A stretch of 64,000 nt of DNA from Chitinimonas prasina (GCF_030160395.1 NZ_BSOG01000006.1:1-64000), one strand, 5' to 3'. Positions 53,527 to 62,964 are shown, counted from the first letter of the stretch. Notes: a model not told the origin generated them from the sequence alone. Numbers and translations: made by a program.

Positions 53527-55224
53527 TCAGTATCCGGCGGCCTGGCCATCCTTGCGCGATTCGCTGGCGCCTGCCCAGGCCCCATTAGGTAGCCGCATGA
53601 TGGCTTGATAGCCACCATAGCCGCCCAGGTCGTAGCCTAGCTTGTGCCGCTTCTGCAGCAACTGCTGGATGGTGCTGTAGGGAAACCCAGTCTCCAGGCT
53701 GACTGCACCGCCATCGGTCATGCTGCCACCGGTGGGTTGCTGCGGCGTGTCCCAATAGATACGCGGTGCGTCACCTGCTTCCTGCAGGTTCATGCCGAAA
53801 TCGATCAGGTTCATGACGATCTGGGTGTGGCCTTGCGGCTGCATATCACCCCCCATCAGGCCAAAGCTGACCCAGGGTTGGCCATCCTTGCTGATAAAGG
53901 CCGGGATGATGGTGTGGAAGGGCCGCTTGCCGGGGGCATAGACATTGGCATGGCCAGGATCCAGCGCGAACAGCTGGCCACGGTCCTGCAGGATGAAGCC
54001 CAGGTCTTCTGGCGCCATACCGCTGCCCATGCCACGGTAGTTGCTTTGTATCAAGGACACCATATTGCCCTGCGCATCAGCGGTGGTCAGGTAGATGGTG
54101 TCGCTGGTCTTGAGTGCGATATTGCCTGCCTCAACCTTTTGCAGGCTGCGCTCTTCCGTGATCAGCTTGCGCCGTTCTGCCGCGTATTGTTTGGATAGCA
54201 GCTGCTCAAGCGGTGTCCGGACGAAATCGGGATCGGCGTAGAAGCGGGCACGGTCGGCAAAGGCCAGCTTGGTGGCTTCGACAAACCAATGCACATGGCG
54301 GGTGCTGCCAAAACCGGCTGCCTTGAGGTCGTAACCTTCCAAAATGTTGAGGGCCTGCAGGGCGGCGATACCCTGTGTGTTGGGCGGGAGCTCCCACACA
54401 TCATAGCCACGGTAGTTGACCGATACCGGCTCCACCCATTCACTCTTGTGGCTGGCGAGGTCGTCGTAGCTGAGATAGCCGCCATTGCGCGCCATATAGG
54501 CGGCGATCTTGCGGGCGATCTCGCCCTTGTAGAACGCATCGCGGCCTTGCTTGCCGAGCATCTCGTAGGTTCTGGCCAGGTTGGGGTTGGTCCACAGCTG
54601 GCCTTTCTGCGGGCCCACGCCATCACGGGTGAACTGCTCGCGTATGCCGGGGTAGGGCAGCAGGGAACGGACATTGCGCTGCCAGTAGTAGCTGATGACA
54701 TCGCTGACCGGGAAGCCCTCGCGGGCATAGCGCACGCTGGGGGCCAGGATATCGCGCATGGGAAGCTGGCCGAACCGGGCGTGCAGGCTGAACCAGCCGT
54801 CCACCGCACCCGGTACGCTGACCGGCAGGGGCCCTAAGGGCGGAATGGTCTTGAGCCCCTGCTTGTCCAGCTCGGCCTTGAGCTGGGCCAGCGTCAGGGA
54901 GCGGGGCGAGCGGCCGCTGGCATTCAGGCCGTAGAGCTTGCGGGTCTTGCCGTCCCACACCAGCGCGAACAAATCGCCACCTATGCCGGCGCCTACTGGC
55001 TCCATCAGTCCCAGCGCGGCATTGGCGGCAATGGCGGCGTCGATGGCGTTGCCGCCCTGCTTCATCACGTCCAGTGCAATCTGGGTAGCCAGTGGCTGGC
55101 TGGTGGCGGCCATGGCCTTGGGCGCGATGACTTCCGAGCGCGTCGCAAAGGGGGAATCGGTAATCCGGTCTGCTGCATAGACATGACCGAGCAGGGCGAT
55201 GGCAAGCAGGGTGGGGCGTAACAT
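53527..55224 (-). CDS. ggt: Gamma-glutamyltransferase, exported
   Basis: 565 aa Ntn-hydrolase precursor with a signal peptide (to ~18). The large subunit begins ATRSEVIAPKAMAATSQPLAT; the autocatalytic cut precedes the nucleophilic Thr in SDTIYLTTADAQGNMVSLIQS (about residue 378). Downstream GMGSGMAPEDLGFILQDRG and FGLMGGDMQPQGHTQ are the family's substrate-site motifs. It cleaves gamma-glutamyl bonds of glutathione and similar compounds in the periplasm or outside. It is a single-gene unit preceded by GGAG. Confidence 0.95.
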   Translation of the reverse strand: MLRPTLLAIALLGHVYAADRITDSPFATRSEVIAPKAMAATSQPLATQIALDVMKQGGNAIDAAIAANAALGLMEPVGAGIGGDLFALVWDGKTRKLYGLNASGRSPRSLTLAQLKAELDKQGLKTIPPLGPLPVSVPGAVDGWFSLHARFGQLPMRDILAPSVRYAREGFPVSDVISYYWQRNVRSLLPYPGIREQFTRDGVGPQKGQLWTNPNLARTYEMLGKQGRDAFYKGEIARKIAAYMARNGGYLSYDDLASHKSEWVEPVSVNYRGYDVWELPPNTQGIAALQALNILEGYDLKAAGFGSTRHVHWFVEATKLAFADRARFYADPDFVRTPLEQLLSKQYAAERRKLITEERSLQKVEAGNIALKTSDTIYLTTADAQGNMVSLIQSNYRGMGSGMAPEDLGFILQDRGQLFALDPGHANVYAPGKRPFHTIIPAFISKDGQPWVSFGLMGGDMQPQGHTQIVMNLIDFGMNLQEAGDAPRIYWDTPQQPTGGSMTDGGAVSLETGFPYSTIQQLLQKRHKLGYDLGGYGGYQAIMRLPNGAWAGASESRKDGQAAGY

Positions 55225-55321
55225 GGACGACTCCAGCTGGGTGATGCTGGAGTGTAGAATCAGTTACTTATATATACCAGCTGCCTGCATCTCCCCTGGC
55301 TTGGCTTGTTCCCCTGCAAGG

Positions 55322-56464
55322 CTAGCGATCACGCTTGGGGCGGCCATCCGGTGTGCATTCCGCCACTGGGCAGGGTTTGACCTTTTCGCGCGGCCTGGGT
55401 GCTGGCTGACTTGGGATATCGGTTTCTGCCTGACGCTTGGGCTTGCTGACCGCGGGTTTGACGGCTGGCGTCGGTTTGACGGTGGGTTTTTCGTGGGCTT
55501 TCGGCGTGGCCTTGCCAGCCTCGGCTGGCGGTGTGATGGCAGTTGCCGGCGGCAAGGCTGGGGCAGGCGTGGGCGTGCTGGTCTGGGTAGCTGCAGGCGT
55601 GCTGGTCGGCGCAGGGGTGGCAGGCGGTGCGGAGGTCGCGGCCGGTTTGGTGGCGATGGCTTGGCGCTTGGCGGGGTCAGCTGCAGCCGGGGCTGCGACG
55701 GGAGCGGCCTCCGTCTGCGCCACTGCGGGTGCTGCAGCCGGCAAGGCAAGCTGTGGCGGAGCATCCTGGCGCTGCATGAACCACCAGCTACCTGCAATCA
55801 AGGCCACTACCAACAGCGCGGCTATGCCACCTTGCCGGAGATTGAGCATGCGCTTGTTATGGGCAGGGCTGCCGGGCTTAGCACGCCGGATACCGCCGGG
55901 CCGCACCGCCCGCTTGGCCAGCTCACCGAAGCCGACCTGGTAAACCTCATGCTCCCGCACGTGCTTGTCGGTGCGCGAGCCCTCATATTGGAATAGCTGC
56001 GCATACTCGTCCGACAGGCAGGACACCACCTCGTAGTAGGAGCGCGACACCAGGATGCAACCGGGTTCGGCAAAGCTCATGACCCGCTGCGAGGCATTGA
56101 TGCCGTCGCCCAGCAGATTGAGCTGGCCGTTGATGTCCTTGACCAGTTTGGCCGGGCCGAGGTTGATGCCTATCCGTATGGCAAAGCGTGGGAAGTTCGG
56201 GTCATTGTTGTGCAACACGGCGTCGCGCAGGCTGATGGCCACGAACAGGGCGTCTTCCGGGTCGCCCAGGAAACTGATGGCGGCGCCATCACCGGTATCG
56301 ATGATGATTCGGTCGCTGACGGCGATATCCTGCAACGCCTTGGACAGCAGGCTGTTGAACGCCTCTTTCAGGCGCATCTGGGTGCTGACGGGCTGTCTCG
56401 AGTATTCGACGATATCGAGAAAAACCACGCTGCAGATCAGGGTTTTGTTCAGGCGATCGGACAT
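55322..56464 (-). CDS. Class III nucleotidyl cyclase with membrane anchor and Pro/Lys-rich periplasmic tail
   Basis: 380 aa. The cyclase domain occupies ~1-190: metal Asp in VVFLDIVEYSRQ (Asp17) and Asp56/Asp59 in IIDTGDGAAISFLGDPEDAL, with RIGINLGPAKLV and LNLLGDGINASQRV. One transmembrane helix follows (GIAALLVVALIAGSWWFM, ~213-231). Then ~150 residues of Pro/Ala/Thr/Lys-rich sequence end in CPVAECTPDGRPKRDR. The catalytic domain is thus cytosolic and the tail periplasmic. Whether it makes cAMP, cGMP or nothing is unclear; the base-specifying Lys/Asp pair is not obvious. It is a single-gene unit. Confidence 0.82.
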   Translation of the reverse strand: MSDRLNKTLICSVVFLDIVEYSRQPVSTQMRLKEAFNSLLSKALQDIAVSDRIIIDTGDGAAISFLGDPEDALFVAISLRDAVLHNNDPNFPRFAIRIGINLGPAKLVKDINGQLNLLGDGINASQRVMSFAEPGCILVSRSYYEVVSCLSDEYAQLFQYEGSRTDKHVREHEVYQVGFGELAKRAVRPGGIRRAKPGSPAHNKRMLNLRQGGIAALLVVALIAGSWWFMQRQDAPPQLALPAAAPAVAQTEAAPVAAPAAADPAKRQAIATKPAATSAPPATPAPTSTPAATQTSTPTPAPALPPATAITPPAEAGKATPKAHEKPTVKPTPAVKPAVSKPKRQAETDIPSQPAPRPREKVKPCPVAECTPDGRPKRDR

Positions 56465-56623
56465 GCGTTGGTGGATGGGTGATTGATAGGCTTTCCCCCA
56501 AATGTAGGCCTGTCGGATGACATTTGCTGTAGCAAATGATCAATGGGCGATATCGGTCCTCCGGATAAGGGGTGGATGGGCGTGCTGGCGCAGGCCTGCA
56601 ACTGATGGCACCGCGCCCAGAAT

Positions 56624-56664
56624 GAAAAAAACCGGCAGGTTCGCCACGAGGGCGGCCTGCCGGT
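56624..56664 (-). terminator. Rho-independent terminator of rdgC
   Basis: On the minus strand ACCGGCAGG pairs with CCTGCCGGT, with further inner pairing, and is followed by a run of seven T. It lies 49 bp beyond the rdgC stop. Confidence 0.92.
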
Positions 56665-56712
56665 CTTGGAGCCTGAAACGGTGTTCAGGCAAAGTAGGTC
56701 AATCCCCTTGGT

Positions 56713-57702
56713 TTACCAGGGTACGTCTACCTTGCCTGCCGGTGCCGCTGCCTGGGGGGCCGGGGCAGGCGCAGCGATCGGTGTGGCGGGCGCTGCTATT
56801 TCGCCCAGTTCGTCACCCAGTGCTTCGATCACGGCGGCAATCAGGCCGCGACCTTCCTGTGCCAACAGGGTGAGGGTGGTGTCGAACATGGCGGCGGCAT
56901 CTTCCGCATTGGCTTCCTTGATCTGGTCTTCCAGCAGGTCGAGGAAGGTCAGCCGCTTGATATGCAGCTTGTCGGTCAGCACAAAGGCGATGCGCTCGTC
57001 CCAGCTCAGCGCCAGCTGCGTGACCAGCTTGCCGGTCTTGAGATGCTGTTTGACTTCGTCAGAGTTCAGATCGTGCCGCCGGCAAGTCACCTGCGCGCCG
57101 CCGTCGCCCGGTGCCTTGAGTACGCAATCGGCGTCCAGGGTGAAGTTGCTGGGGGCGTCATGCTCCAGCCAGGTGCTCATGGCGGTGACCGGGTCGAGCT
57201 GGGTTTGCGGCAGCTTGGTGGGCAAGGTGCCCAGGCTTTCGCGCAGGAACTGGATCAACAGCTCGGCCTTGGCTGGCGTGGCGCTGTCCACCCATATCCA
57301 GCCAGCTTCAAAATCGATCAGCGCGCGCAGAACCCTGGAGCGGGAGAAGGCACGGGGTAGCAGTTCTTCCGCCACGCGTTCACGTATCTCCTTGGCTTCC
57401 TTCTTGCCTATCTTGCGCAGGTCCTTGGCTTCGATCTCGGTGATGCGTTCATCGGCCACCTCCTTGACCACACTCGACGGCAGCAGCTTTTCCTCAGTCT
57501 TGAGGGCAATCAGCATGGCGCCGGAGTTGGGGTAGGCAAAGATGTCGGGTGCGTGGCTGGCCGGAGGAATCCAGCCGGCAGCAAGGCGATCGGTGGCGCC
57601 CAGCGGTACGAAGGGGCGCTTTCTCAGCTCGGTGTCGAGCTGGTCGGCATTCAGTTTGCTGAGATCGGTAATGCGATAGAGCTGCAGGTTCTTGAACCAC
57701 AT
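56713..57702 (-). CDS. rdgC: Recombination-associated protein RdgC
   Basis: 329 aa, slightly longer than the usual ~300 because of an Ala/Pro-rich C-terminal tail (IAAPATPIAAPAPAPQAAAP). The start MWFKNLQLYRIT and the LEHDAPSNFTLDADCVLKAPGDGGAQVTCRRHDL block are diagnostic. RdgC forms a ring-shaped dimer that binds double-stranded DNA and restrains RecA. The start codon at 57702 is clear from homology; upstream in-frame residues are not family-like. Divergent from fbpA. Confidence 0.97.
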   Translation of the reverse strand: MWFKNLQLYRITDLSKLNADQLDTELRKRPFVPLGATDRLAAGWIPPASHAPDIFAYPNSGAMLIALKTEEKLLPSSVVKEVADERITEIEAKDLRKIGKKEAKEIRERVAEELLPRAFSRSRVLRALIDFEAGWIWVDSATPAKAELLIQFLRESLGTLPTKLPQTQLDPVTAMSTWLEHDAPSNFTLDADCVLKAPGDGGAQVTCRRHDLNSDEVKQHLKTGKLVTQLALSWDERIAFVLTDKLHIKRLTFLDLLEDQIKEANAEDAAAMFDTTLTLLAQEGRGLIAAVIEALGDELGEIAAPATPIAAPAPAPQAAAPAGKVDVPW

Positions 57703-58008
57703 AGGACGGTATTCCGGGACGACAGGGATAAGGGGGCGATTGTATGCCAGAACCGCTTCGATCACTGCTGCCGTTATCCGCCAGTCCATCCGGGCAATTT
57801 TGATAAGCGTTCTCATTCGTGAGAGAATCGCGTTTGCAGGGTATTTTTCTCACAGTCTGGTTTGTAGGTCGGATGGGTGCGCTTGGCCCGTATCAGTTAT
57901 GCCCGTGGTGCCATGGGTAGGCTGGTAGCGTCTTGAGCAAACACCGCCTGACTATGGCTTGAGGATGCCCGTCAGATTCTTCCACCTATCCAAAAGCTGG
58001 AGTGCCTC
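57703..58008. other. 306-bp divergent region between rdgC and fbpA
   Basis: No gene. It contains the Fur-type promoter at 57800-57828 and presumably an rdgC promoter. Confidence 0.6.
57800..57828 (+). promoter_or_regulatory. Fur-box promoter of the fbpABC iron importer
   Basis: TTGATA and GAGAAT are spaced by exactly 17 bp and read toward fbpA. The Fur-like box TGATAAGCGTTCTCA (57801-57815) overlaps the -35 box and spacer; its reverse complement matches 12 of 15 positions of TGATAATGATTATCA. A second TTCTC/GAGAA motif follows. Fur repression of iron uptake is the expected control. Confidence 0.6.
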
Positions 58009-59001
58009 ATGAAGTTTCGCCCCTTGTTGCTTGCCGCTGCCTTTGTTGCTGCCATGCCCGCCATGGCCGAGGAAGTGACGGTCTATTCGGCCCGTATCGA
58101 ATCGCTGATCAAGCCCCTGTTTGATGCCTACACCAAGGAAACCGGTGTGCAGGTGAAATTCGTGACCGACAAGGAAGGCCCGCTGATGGAGCGTATCAAG
58201 GCTGAGGGTGCCAATACCCCAGCCGATGTGCTGCTGACGGTGGACGCTGGCGTGTTGTGGCAGGCCGAGCAGATGGGTTTGCTCAAGCCGGTGAAGTCCA
58301 CTGTGCTGGAAGCCAATGTACCTGCCCACCTGCGCGACCCCAAGGGTAGCTGGTATGGCCTGTCGGTACGGGCTCGCACCATGTTCTACAACACGCAAAA
58401 GCTCAAGCCTGCCCAACTGGCAAGCTACGAGGATCTGGCCGACCCCAAGTGGAAAGGCAAGCTTTGTCTGCGTACCTCCAAGAAGGTCTACAACCAATCG
58501 CTGGTGGCCACCATGATTGCCCGCTTGGGCGAGGCCAAGACCGAACAGATCGTGCGTGGCTGGGTTGCCAATCTGGCAACCGATCCGTTCTCGGATGACA
58601 CCATGATGCTGAAGGCCGTCGCGGCTGGCCAGTGCGAAGTAGGTATTGCCAATACCTACTACTACGGCCGCCTGATGGAAAAGGAACCCACCTTGCCGCT
58701 GGCCGTGTTCTGGCCTAACCAGAAGACCACGGGCGTACACGTGAACATCTCGGGCGCTGGTGTTACCCGCCATGCCAAGAACGAAAAGGGTGCCCTCAAG
58801 CTGATCGAATGGCTGTCCAGCGATAAGGCGCAGAACCTGTATGCCGACGTGAACATGGAGTATCCCGTCAACACCAAGGTGAAGCCTGATGCCAAGGTGG
58901 CTGCTTGGGGTGATTTCAAGCACGACTACATCAACGTGGCCAAGGCCGGTGAGTTGCAGGCAGCTGCAGTCAAGCTGATGGACCGCGCAGGCTATCGCTA
59001 A
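58009..59001 (+). CDS. fbpA: Ferric iron ABC transporter, periplasmic binding protein (FbpA type)
   Basis: 330 aa with a signal peptide (to ~20). The FbpA/FutA-type start [38 protein letters not shown] and the iron-binding tandem tyrosines in [11 protein letters not shown] (~217-227) are present. It binds Fe(3+) in the periplasm for the permease and ATPase encoded after it. A terminator-like hairpin follows, so the permease genes may be expressed at lower level. A Fur-like promoter lies upstream. Confidence 0.93.
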   Translation: MKFRPLLLAAAFVAAMPAMAEEVTVYSARIESLIKPLFDAYTKETGVQVKFVTDKEGPLMERIKAEGANTPADVLLTVDAGVLWQAEQMGLLKPVKSTVLEANVPAHLRDPKGSWYGLSVRARTMFYNTQKLKPAQLASYEDLADPKWKGKLCLRTSKKVYNQSLVATMIARLGEAKTEQIVRGWVANLATDPFSDDTMMLKAVAAGQCEVGIANTYYYGRLMEKEPTLPLAVFWPNQKTTGVHVNISGAGVTRHAKNEKGALKLIEWLSSDKAQNLYADVNMEYPVNTKVKPDAKVAAWGDFKHDYINVAKAGELQAAAVKLMDRAGYR

Positions 59002-59012
59002 GCACTGCTTAC

Positions 59013-59050
59013 AAAACCGCTGTGGCGTTGTTGCGCGGGTTCTTGCACAC
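59013..59050 (+). repeat. Degenerate copy of the repeat also found at 3790-3830
   Basis: Shares AAAACC, a 14-base block CTGGCGTTGTTG with neighbours, and GCG with the region downstream of the desaturase start. Both lie between genes. It is too degenerate to define the element's ends from two copies. Confidence 0.3.
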
Positions 59051-59077
59051 GGACTACCTGCACCCAGCAAGCATCGG

Positions 59078-59116
59078 AGCGCCGGCCGGACAGTACCGTT
59101 TCCGGCCGGCGCTTTT
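59078..59116 (+). terminator. Terminator hairpin after fbpA
   Basis: AGCGCCGGCCGGA pairs perfectly with TCCGGCCGGCGCT over a 10-nt loop and ends in TTTT. In solute-binding-protein operons such a structure usually lowers read-through and stabilises the first gene's message. Confidence 0.85.
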
Positions 59117-59185
59117 GACCTGCATCAATCCGGGTAGCGGTTTCGCTTAGCAGCAGCGCTCTGCCTTGGGTAGAATGAATCATCG

Positions 59186-59207
59186 ACGGCCGCAATCAAG
59201 CGGCCGT
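59186..59207 (+). other. Hairpin in the fbpA-fbpB spacer
   Basis: ACGGCCGC and GCGGCCGT pair over AATCAA, 17 bp before the fbpB start. It may affect translation of the permease gene. Ordinary in size. Confidence 0.45.
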
Positions 59208-59223
59208 TGGCTTTATCCGTCTT

Positions 59224-60885
59224 ATGGACATCGATATCCCTCATACCGCTCCCTTGCCGCCCACCCCCCGTCGCCTGCCGCGTCGGCTGGATGAGCATGC
59301 CCTTGCCTGGTTGGTGGCGGCAGTTACGCTGGTGCCGCTGGGGGTGGTGCTGGCCAGCCTGTGGCAGCCCGAGGGCGAGGTGTGGCGGCATATGGCAGAG
59401 TTTGTACTGCCGCAGTTGCTGATCAATACCGCCTGGCTGATTGCCGGGGTGGCCGTAGGCACGCTGGGGTTGGGCGTATCGTTGGCCTGGGTGACTGCGA
59501 TCTATGACTTCCCCGGCCGCAAGCATTTTGCCTGGGCGCTGGCCTTGCCGCTGGCCATGCCGGCCTATGTGCTGGCCTTTGTGCAGATAGGCTTGTACGA
59601 CTTCACCGGGCCGCTGCAAAGCCTGATACGCGATGTTGCGGGCGACAGCAGCTGGTTTCCGTCCATACGCTCACGCGGGGGCGTGATACTGACCTTGACG
59701 TTGGTGCTCTACCCCTATGTCTACCTGCTGGCGCGTAATGCTTTTCTTACACAGGGCAGGCGGGCGCTGGAGGCTGCAGCGTCGCTGGGCCTGAGCCGTC
59801 GCCAGGGTTTCTGGCGGGTGGCACTGCCCATGGCGCGTCCATGGCTGGTGGGTGGGGTCAGCCTGGCACTGATGGAGTGCCTGGCCGATTTTGGCACGGT
59901 TGCTACGTTCAATTACGACACTTTTACCACGGCCATCTATAAGGCCTGGTTTGGCCTGTTCAACCTGACCGCCGCCTCACAACTGGCATCGCTGCTGGTG
60001 ATGGCCGTGCTGGCCCTGGCATTGCTTGAGCAGCGCGCCCGTGGTGACAAGCGCTATACCGCGACGGGTCGAGGGGCTGCCCACCGGCCGGAGCGTCTAT
60101 CGCCCTGGCGAGGCTGGCTGGTGGCGGGTGCATGCTTGCTGGTGCTGAGCCTGGCTTTCCTGGTGCCTATGGCGCAGTTGCTTTACTGGGCGTGGTCGGT
60201 AGCAGCCGAGCAGCTCGATTTGCGCTATATGGGCTTTGTCGGTCGCTCACTGGTGTTGTCGGCGGGGGCTGCCGGCGTGGTGGTCGTACTGGCGCTGGTG
60301 CTGGCCTATTCGGTACGGCGCAAGCGCGATATCGCCAGCCGGCTGGCGGCACGCCTGGCCACTCTGGGCTATGCGGTACCGGGCACGGTGCTGGCGGTGG
60401 GCGTGTTCATTCCCCTGGCCTGGCTGGACAATCATCTTATTACCGCTGCCCATGCCTTGGGCTGGCCGGGTGTGAGCGAAGTCATCAAAGGCACGCTGCT
60501 GGTGATGCTGCTGGCTTATGCGGCACGTTTCCTGGCGGTGGCGTTCGAGCCTACCCAATCTGCCATGCAGCGCATTACCGCCAGCCAGGAGGAGGCGGCA
60601 GCCTCCATGGGCCTGGGGCGACGTGCGGTATTGTGGCGCATACACCTGCCCATGCTGCGGGGGGGCTTGCTGACGGCGGCGCTTATGGTGTTTGTGGATG
60701 TGATGAAGGAAATGCCCATCACCCTGATGACCCGGCCTTTTGGCTGGGATACCTTGGCGGTGCGGGTGTTCGAGATGACCAGTGAAGGACAGTGGGAGAT
60801 GGCGGCCTTGCCCTCGGTAGCCATCGTGCTGGCGGGTTTGATCCCAGTTATCCTGCTGGCGGTGCAGACGGAGAAACACGCGTGA
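59224..60885 (+). CDS. fbpB: Ferric iron ABC transporter, fused permease (FbpB type)
   Basis: 553 aa, two consecutive permease halves (~12 helices in total). Each half has the cytoplasmic EAA loop contacting the ATPase: EAAASLGLSRRQGFWRVALP in the first and EEAAASMGLGRRAVLWRIHLP in the second. The fused size and order binding protein-permease-ATPase match FbpB/AfuB iron importers. The stop overlaps the fbpC start (GTGA). Confidence 0.93.
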   Translation: MDIDIPHTAPLPPTPRRLPRRLDEHALAWLVAAVTLVPLGVVLASLWQPEGEVWRHMAEFVLPQLLINTAWLIAGVAVGTLGLGVSLAWVTAIYDFPGRKHFAWALALPLAMPAYVLAFVQIGLYDFTGPLQSLIRDVAGDSSWFPSIRSRGGVILTLTLVLYPYVYLLARNAFLTQGRRALEAAASLGLSRRQGFWRVALPMARPWLVGGVSLALMECLADFGTVATFNYDTFTTAIYKAWFGLFNLTAASQLASLLVMAVLALALLEQRARGDKRYTATGRGAAHRPERLSPWRGWLVAGACLLVLSLAFLVPMAQLLYWAWSVAAEQLDLRYMGFVGRSLVLSAGAAGVVVVLALVLAYSVRRKRDIASRLAARLATLGYAVPGTVLAVGVFIPLAWLDNHLITAAHALGWPGVSEVIKGTLLVMLLAYAARFLAVAFEPTQSAMQRITASQEEAAASMGLGRRAVLWRIHLPMLRGGLLTAALMVFVDVMKEMPITLMTRPFGWDTLAVRVFEMTSEGQWEMAALPSVAIVLAGLIPVILLAVQTEKHA

Positions 60886-61925
60886 GCAAGAGCCTGTTGA
60901 CGCTGGATGGCGTGGGTGTGACCTATGACGACAAGCGTGTGCTGCACGACCTGTCCTTTACCCTGCTGGAGGGTGAAATTGGCTGCCTGCTGGGGGCCTC
61001 CGGCTGCGGTAAGACCACCGCGCTGCGCGCCATTGCCGGTTTCGAGCCGATTCGGGCTGGCCGCATTGCCATCAATGGCGACACGGTAGCCACCGTGGCC
61101 GACCACTGGCCGCCACAGCGCCGTGGGGTTGGCATGGTGTTCCAGGACTACGCCCTGTTTCCACACCTGACGGTGGCGGGGAACGTTGGTTTCGGCATGA
61201 CAGGCGTGGCATCGGCAGCTCGCCGCCAGCGTGTCGATGAGCTGTTGGAGGTGGTGGGGCTGGCGGGCTATGCAGATCACTACACACACGCCTTGTCGGG
61301 CGGGCAGCAACAACGCGTGGCGCTGGCCCGGGCCCTGGCGCCCGCACCGCGCCTGCTGCTGCTGGATGAGCCGTTCTCCAACCTGGACGTGGAGTTGCGG
61401 GAGCGCTTGTCGCAGGAGGTGCGCGACATACTGAAGAGCCGTGGCATGACGGCCTTGCTGGTAACCCATGACCAGCACGAGGCATTTGCCCTGGCTGACA
61501 AGATAGGGGTGATGGAAGGCGGCCGCCTGCGGCAGTGGGATGCAGCCTACGCGCTCTACCATGAACCGGCCGACCGCTTCGTGGCGGACTTTGTCGGGGA
61601 GGGGGCCTTCCTGCCTGCCGAGGTGGTCGGGCCGGGCGAGCTGGTGTTCGAGCTGGGTAGGCGCAACTGCCGGGCCATGCAGGACTGCGCGACGGGTAGC
61701 AAGGTGCAGGTACTGCTGCGCCCTGATGATGTGCTGCATGACGATGCCAGTACGCTGCAGGCGCGGGTGGTTAAAAAAGCTTTCAGGGGTGCGCAGTTCC
61801 TCTATACCCTGGCGTTACCCTCGGGTGCGACGGTGCTTAGCCTGGTGCCCAGCCATCACGATCATGCCATTGGTGAATCCATAGGCATACGGCTGGAAAT
61901 AGACCACGTGATCGCCTTTACCTGA
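60882..61925 (+). CDS. fbpC: Ferric iron ABC transporter, ATPase (FbpC type)
   Basis: 347 aa. GTG start overlaps the fbpB stop. Motifs: Walker A LLGASGCGKTTALRAIAG, FQDYALFPHLTV, signature LSGGQQQRVALARAL, Walker B LLLLDEPFSNLD and switch His VTHD. The C-terminal ~120 residues form a TOBE-type regulatory domain. With the two preceding genes it completes an Fe(3+) importer. Confidence 0.94.
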   Translation: MSKSLLTLDGVGVTYDDKRVLHDLSFTLLEGEIGCLLGASGCGKTTALRAIAGFEPIRAGRIAINGDTVATVADHWPPQRRGVGMVFQDYALFPHLTVAGNVGFGMTGVASAARRQRVDELLEVVGLAGYADHYTHALSGGQQQRVALARALAPAPRLLLLDEPFSNLDVELRERLSQEVRDILKSRGMTALLVTHDQHEAFALADKIGVMEGGRLRQWDAAYALYHEPADRFVADFVGEGAFLPAEVVGPGELVFELGRRNCRAMQDCATGSKVQVLLRPDDVLHDDASTLQARVVKKAFRGAQFLYTLALPSGATVLSLVPSHHDHAIGESIGIRLEIDHVIAFT

Positions 61926-61957
61926 GTCGCTTGAGGCATAGGCCCGCCGGCAACAAA

Positions 61958-61988
61958 AAAGCCGCTGATGTAAGTAATCAGCGGCTTT
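61958..61988. terminator. Bidirectional terminator between fbpC and bfr
   Basis: A 12-bp stem AAAGCCGCTGAT / ATCAGCGGCTTT over 7 nt. On the minus strand a T-run (TTTTTTG) follows, ideal for the bfr transcript. Confidence 0.9.
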
Positions 61989-62065
61989 CGTGCAGTGGCA
62001 CCTGCTGTTTCTTTGGCGACTCAAGTCTAGTCAGGCGCGAGCGGTGATGGTGCGCTGGCGATAGA

Positions 62066-62545
62066 TCAGGAGCCACTGCCAGATATCTGCGATTGCAGGT
62101 AGTTTTGATAGCCTATCTGCTCGATCAGGCCCAGGTTGGTTTCTAGCCAATCCACATGCTCTTCCTCGCTTTCGAGGATGTGCTCGAATAGTTCCCGGCT
62201 GATGTAGTCGTGCACCTTCTCGCAGTGGGCGATGGCTTCCTTCAGCAGGGGGATGGCTTCCATCTCCAGCTTCAGGTCACACTGCAAGGCTTCCTTTACA
62301 TCTTCACCGATATAGATCTTGCCCAGCTCCTGCAGATTGGGCAGGCCCTCCAGGAACAAGATGCGTTCTATCAGGGCATCGGCATGCTTCATCTCATCGA
62401 TGGACTCATGGTACTCATGTTCATTGAGTGCCTGGAAGCCCCAGTTCTTGAACATGCGCGCATGCAGGAAATACTGGTTGATCGCCGTCAGCTCATTCTT
62501 CAGCGCCCCGTTCAGGAAGCTGATGACCTTTTTATCGCCCTTCAT
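62066..62545 (-). CDS. bfr: Bacterioferritin
   Basis: 159 codons (158 aa plus stop). The four-helix ferritin-like fold begins [26 protein letters not shown]; ferroxidase-site Glu/His residues lie in [11 protein letters not shown] (Glu18), [18 protein letters not shown] (Glu51, His54) and [11 protein letters not shown]. Met52 of IDEMKHAD is the usual haem ligand. It stores iron as a 24-mer. The ATG follows AAGGAGGG. The neighbouring bfd encodes its iron-release partner. Confidence 0.96.
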   Translation of the reverse strand: MKGDKKVISFLNGALKNELTAINQYFLHARMFKNWGFQALNEHEYHESIDEMKHADALIERILFLEGLPNLQELGKIYIGEDVKEALQCDLKLEMEAIPLLKEAIAHCEKVHDYISRELFEHILESEEEHVDWLETNLGLIEQIGYQNYLQSQISGSGS

Positions 62546-62649
62546 GATGCCCTCCTTGCAGAATCGAATTTGCAAAGCAGCATAGCCGCCCCTATCTCGC
62601 TAGCGTATGCCAGTTAGACAGGGTGCGGCAAGAGGAAACGCAAGTCTGT

Positions 62650-62862
62650 TTAGGCGGGTACCAGGGTGATGGTGGCTCCTTGGCCTGCAGTCATCTGTTC
62701 GCGCTTGCTGTCGAGTAGCAGAGCGCGGGCATCAGGGGCGCATTTACCACAGCAGCCTGCCACGCCCAGCTCCATGCGCAACTCACGCATGCTGCCGCAG
62801 CCATCGTTGATGGCACGGCGAATTTGCTTGTCGGTGACGGCGTTGCAGATGCAGACGTACAT
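62650..62862 (-). CDS. bfd: Bacterioferritin-associated ferredoxin
   Basis: 70 aa, [2Fe-2S]. The ligand pattern is MYVCICNAVT (Cys4, Cys6) and VAGCCGKCAPDARAL (Cys37 or 38 and Cys41). It reduces and releases iron from Bfr. It is upstream of bfr on the same strand, 104 bp away, with its own Fur-like site in front. Confidence 0.95.
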   Translation of the reverse strand: MYVCICNAVTDKQIRRAINDGCGSMRELRMELGVAGCCGKCAPDARALLLDSKREQMTAGQGATITLVPA

Positions 62863-62872
62863 GGTGTGTATG

Positions 62873-62910
62873 CAATGAGAATGTTTATCGAATAATATTG
62901 ATTCTCATTG
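62873..62910 (-). promoter_or_regulatory. Fur-box inverted repeat in the bfd promoter
   Basis: CAATGAGAAT (62873-62882) and ATTCTCATTG (62901-62910) form a perfect 10-bp inverted repeat with an 18-bp spacer; each arm with its inner flank resembles a Fur box (TGAGAATGTTTATCG on one side). It begins 11 bp upstream of the bfd start codon, so it lies within the promoter or leader. Confidence 0.68.
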
Positions 62911-62964
62911 GTGGATGCAAGTACTTCTTGTCATTGAGCTTATGCTCCGGGCGCTGCAAAGCAA

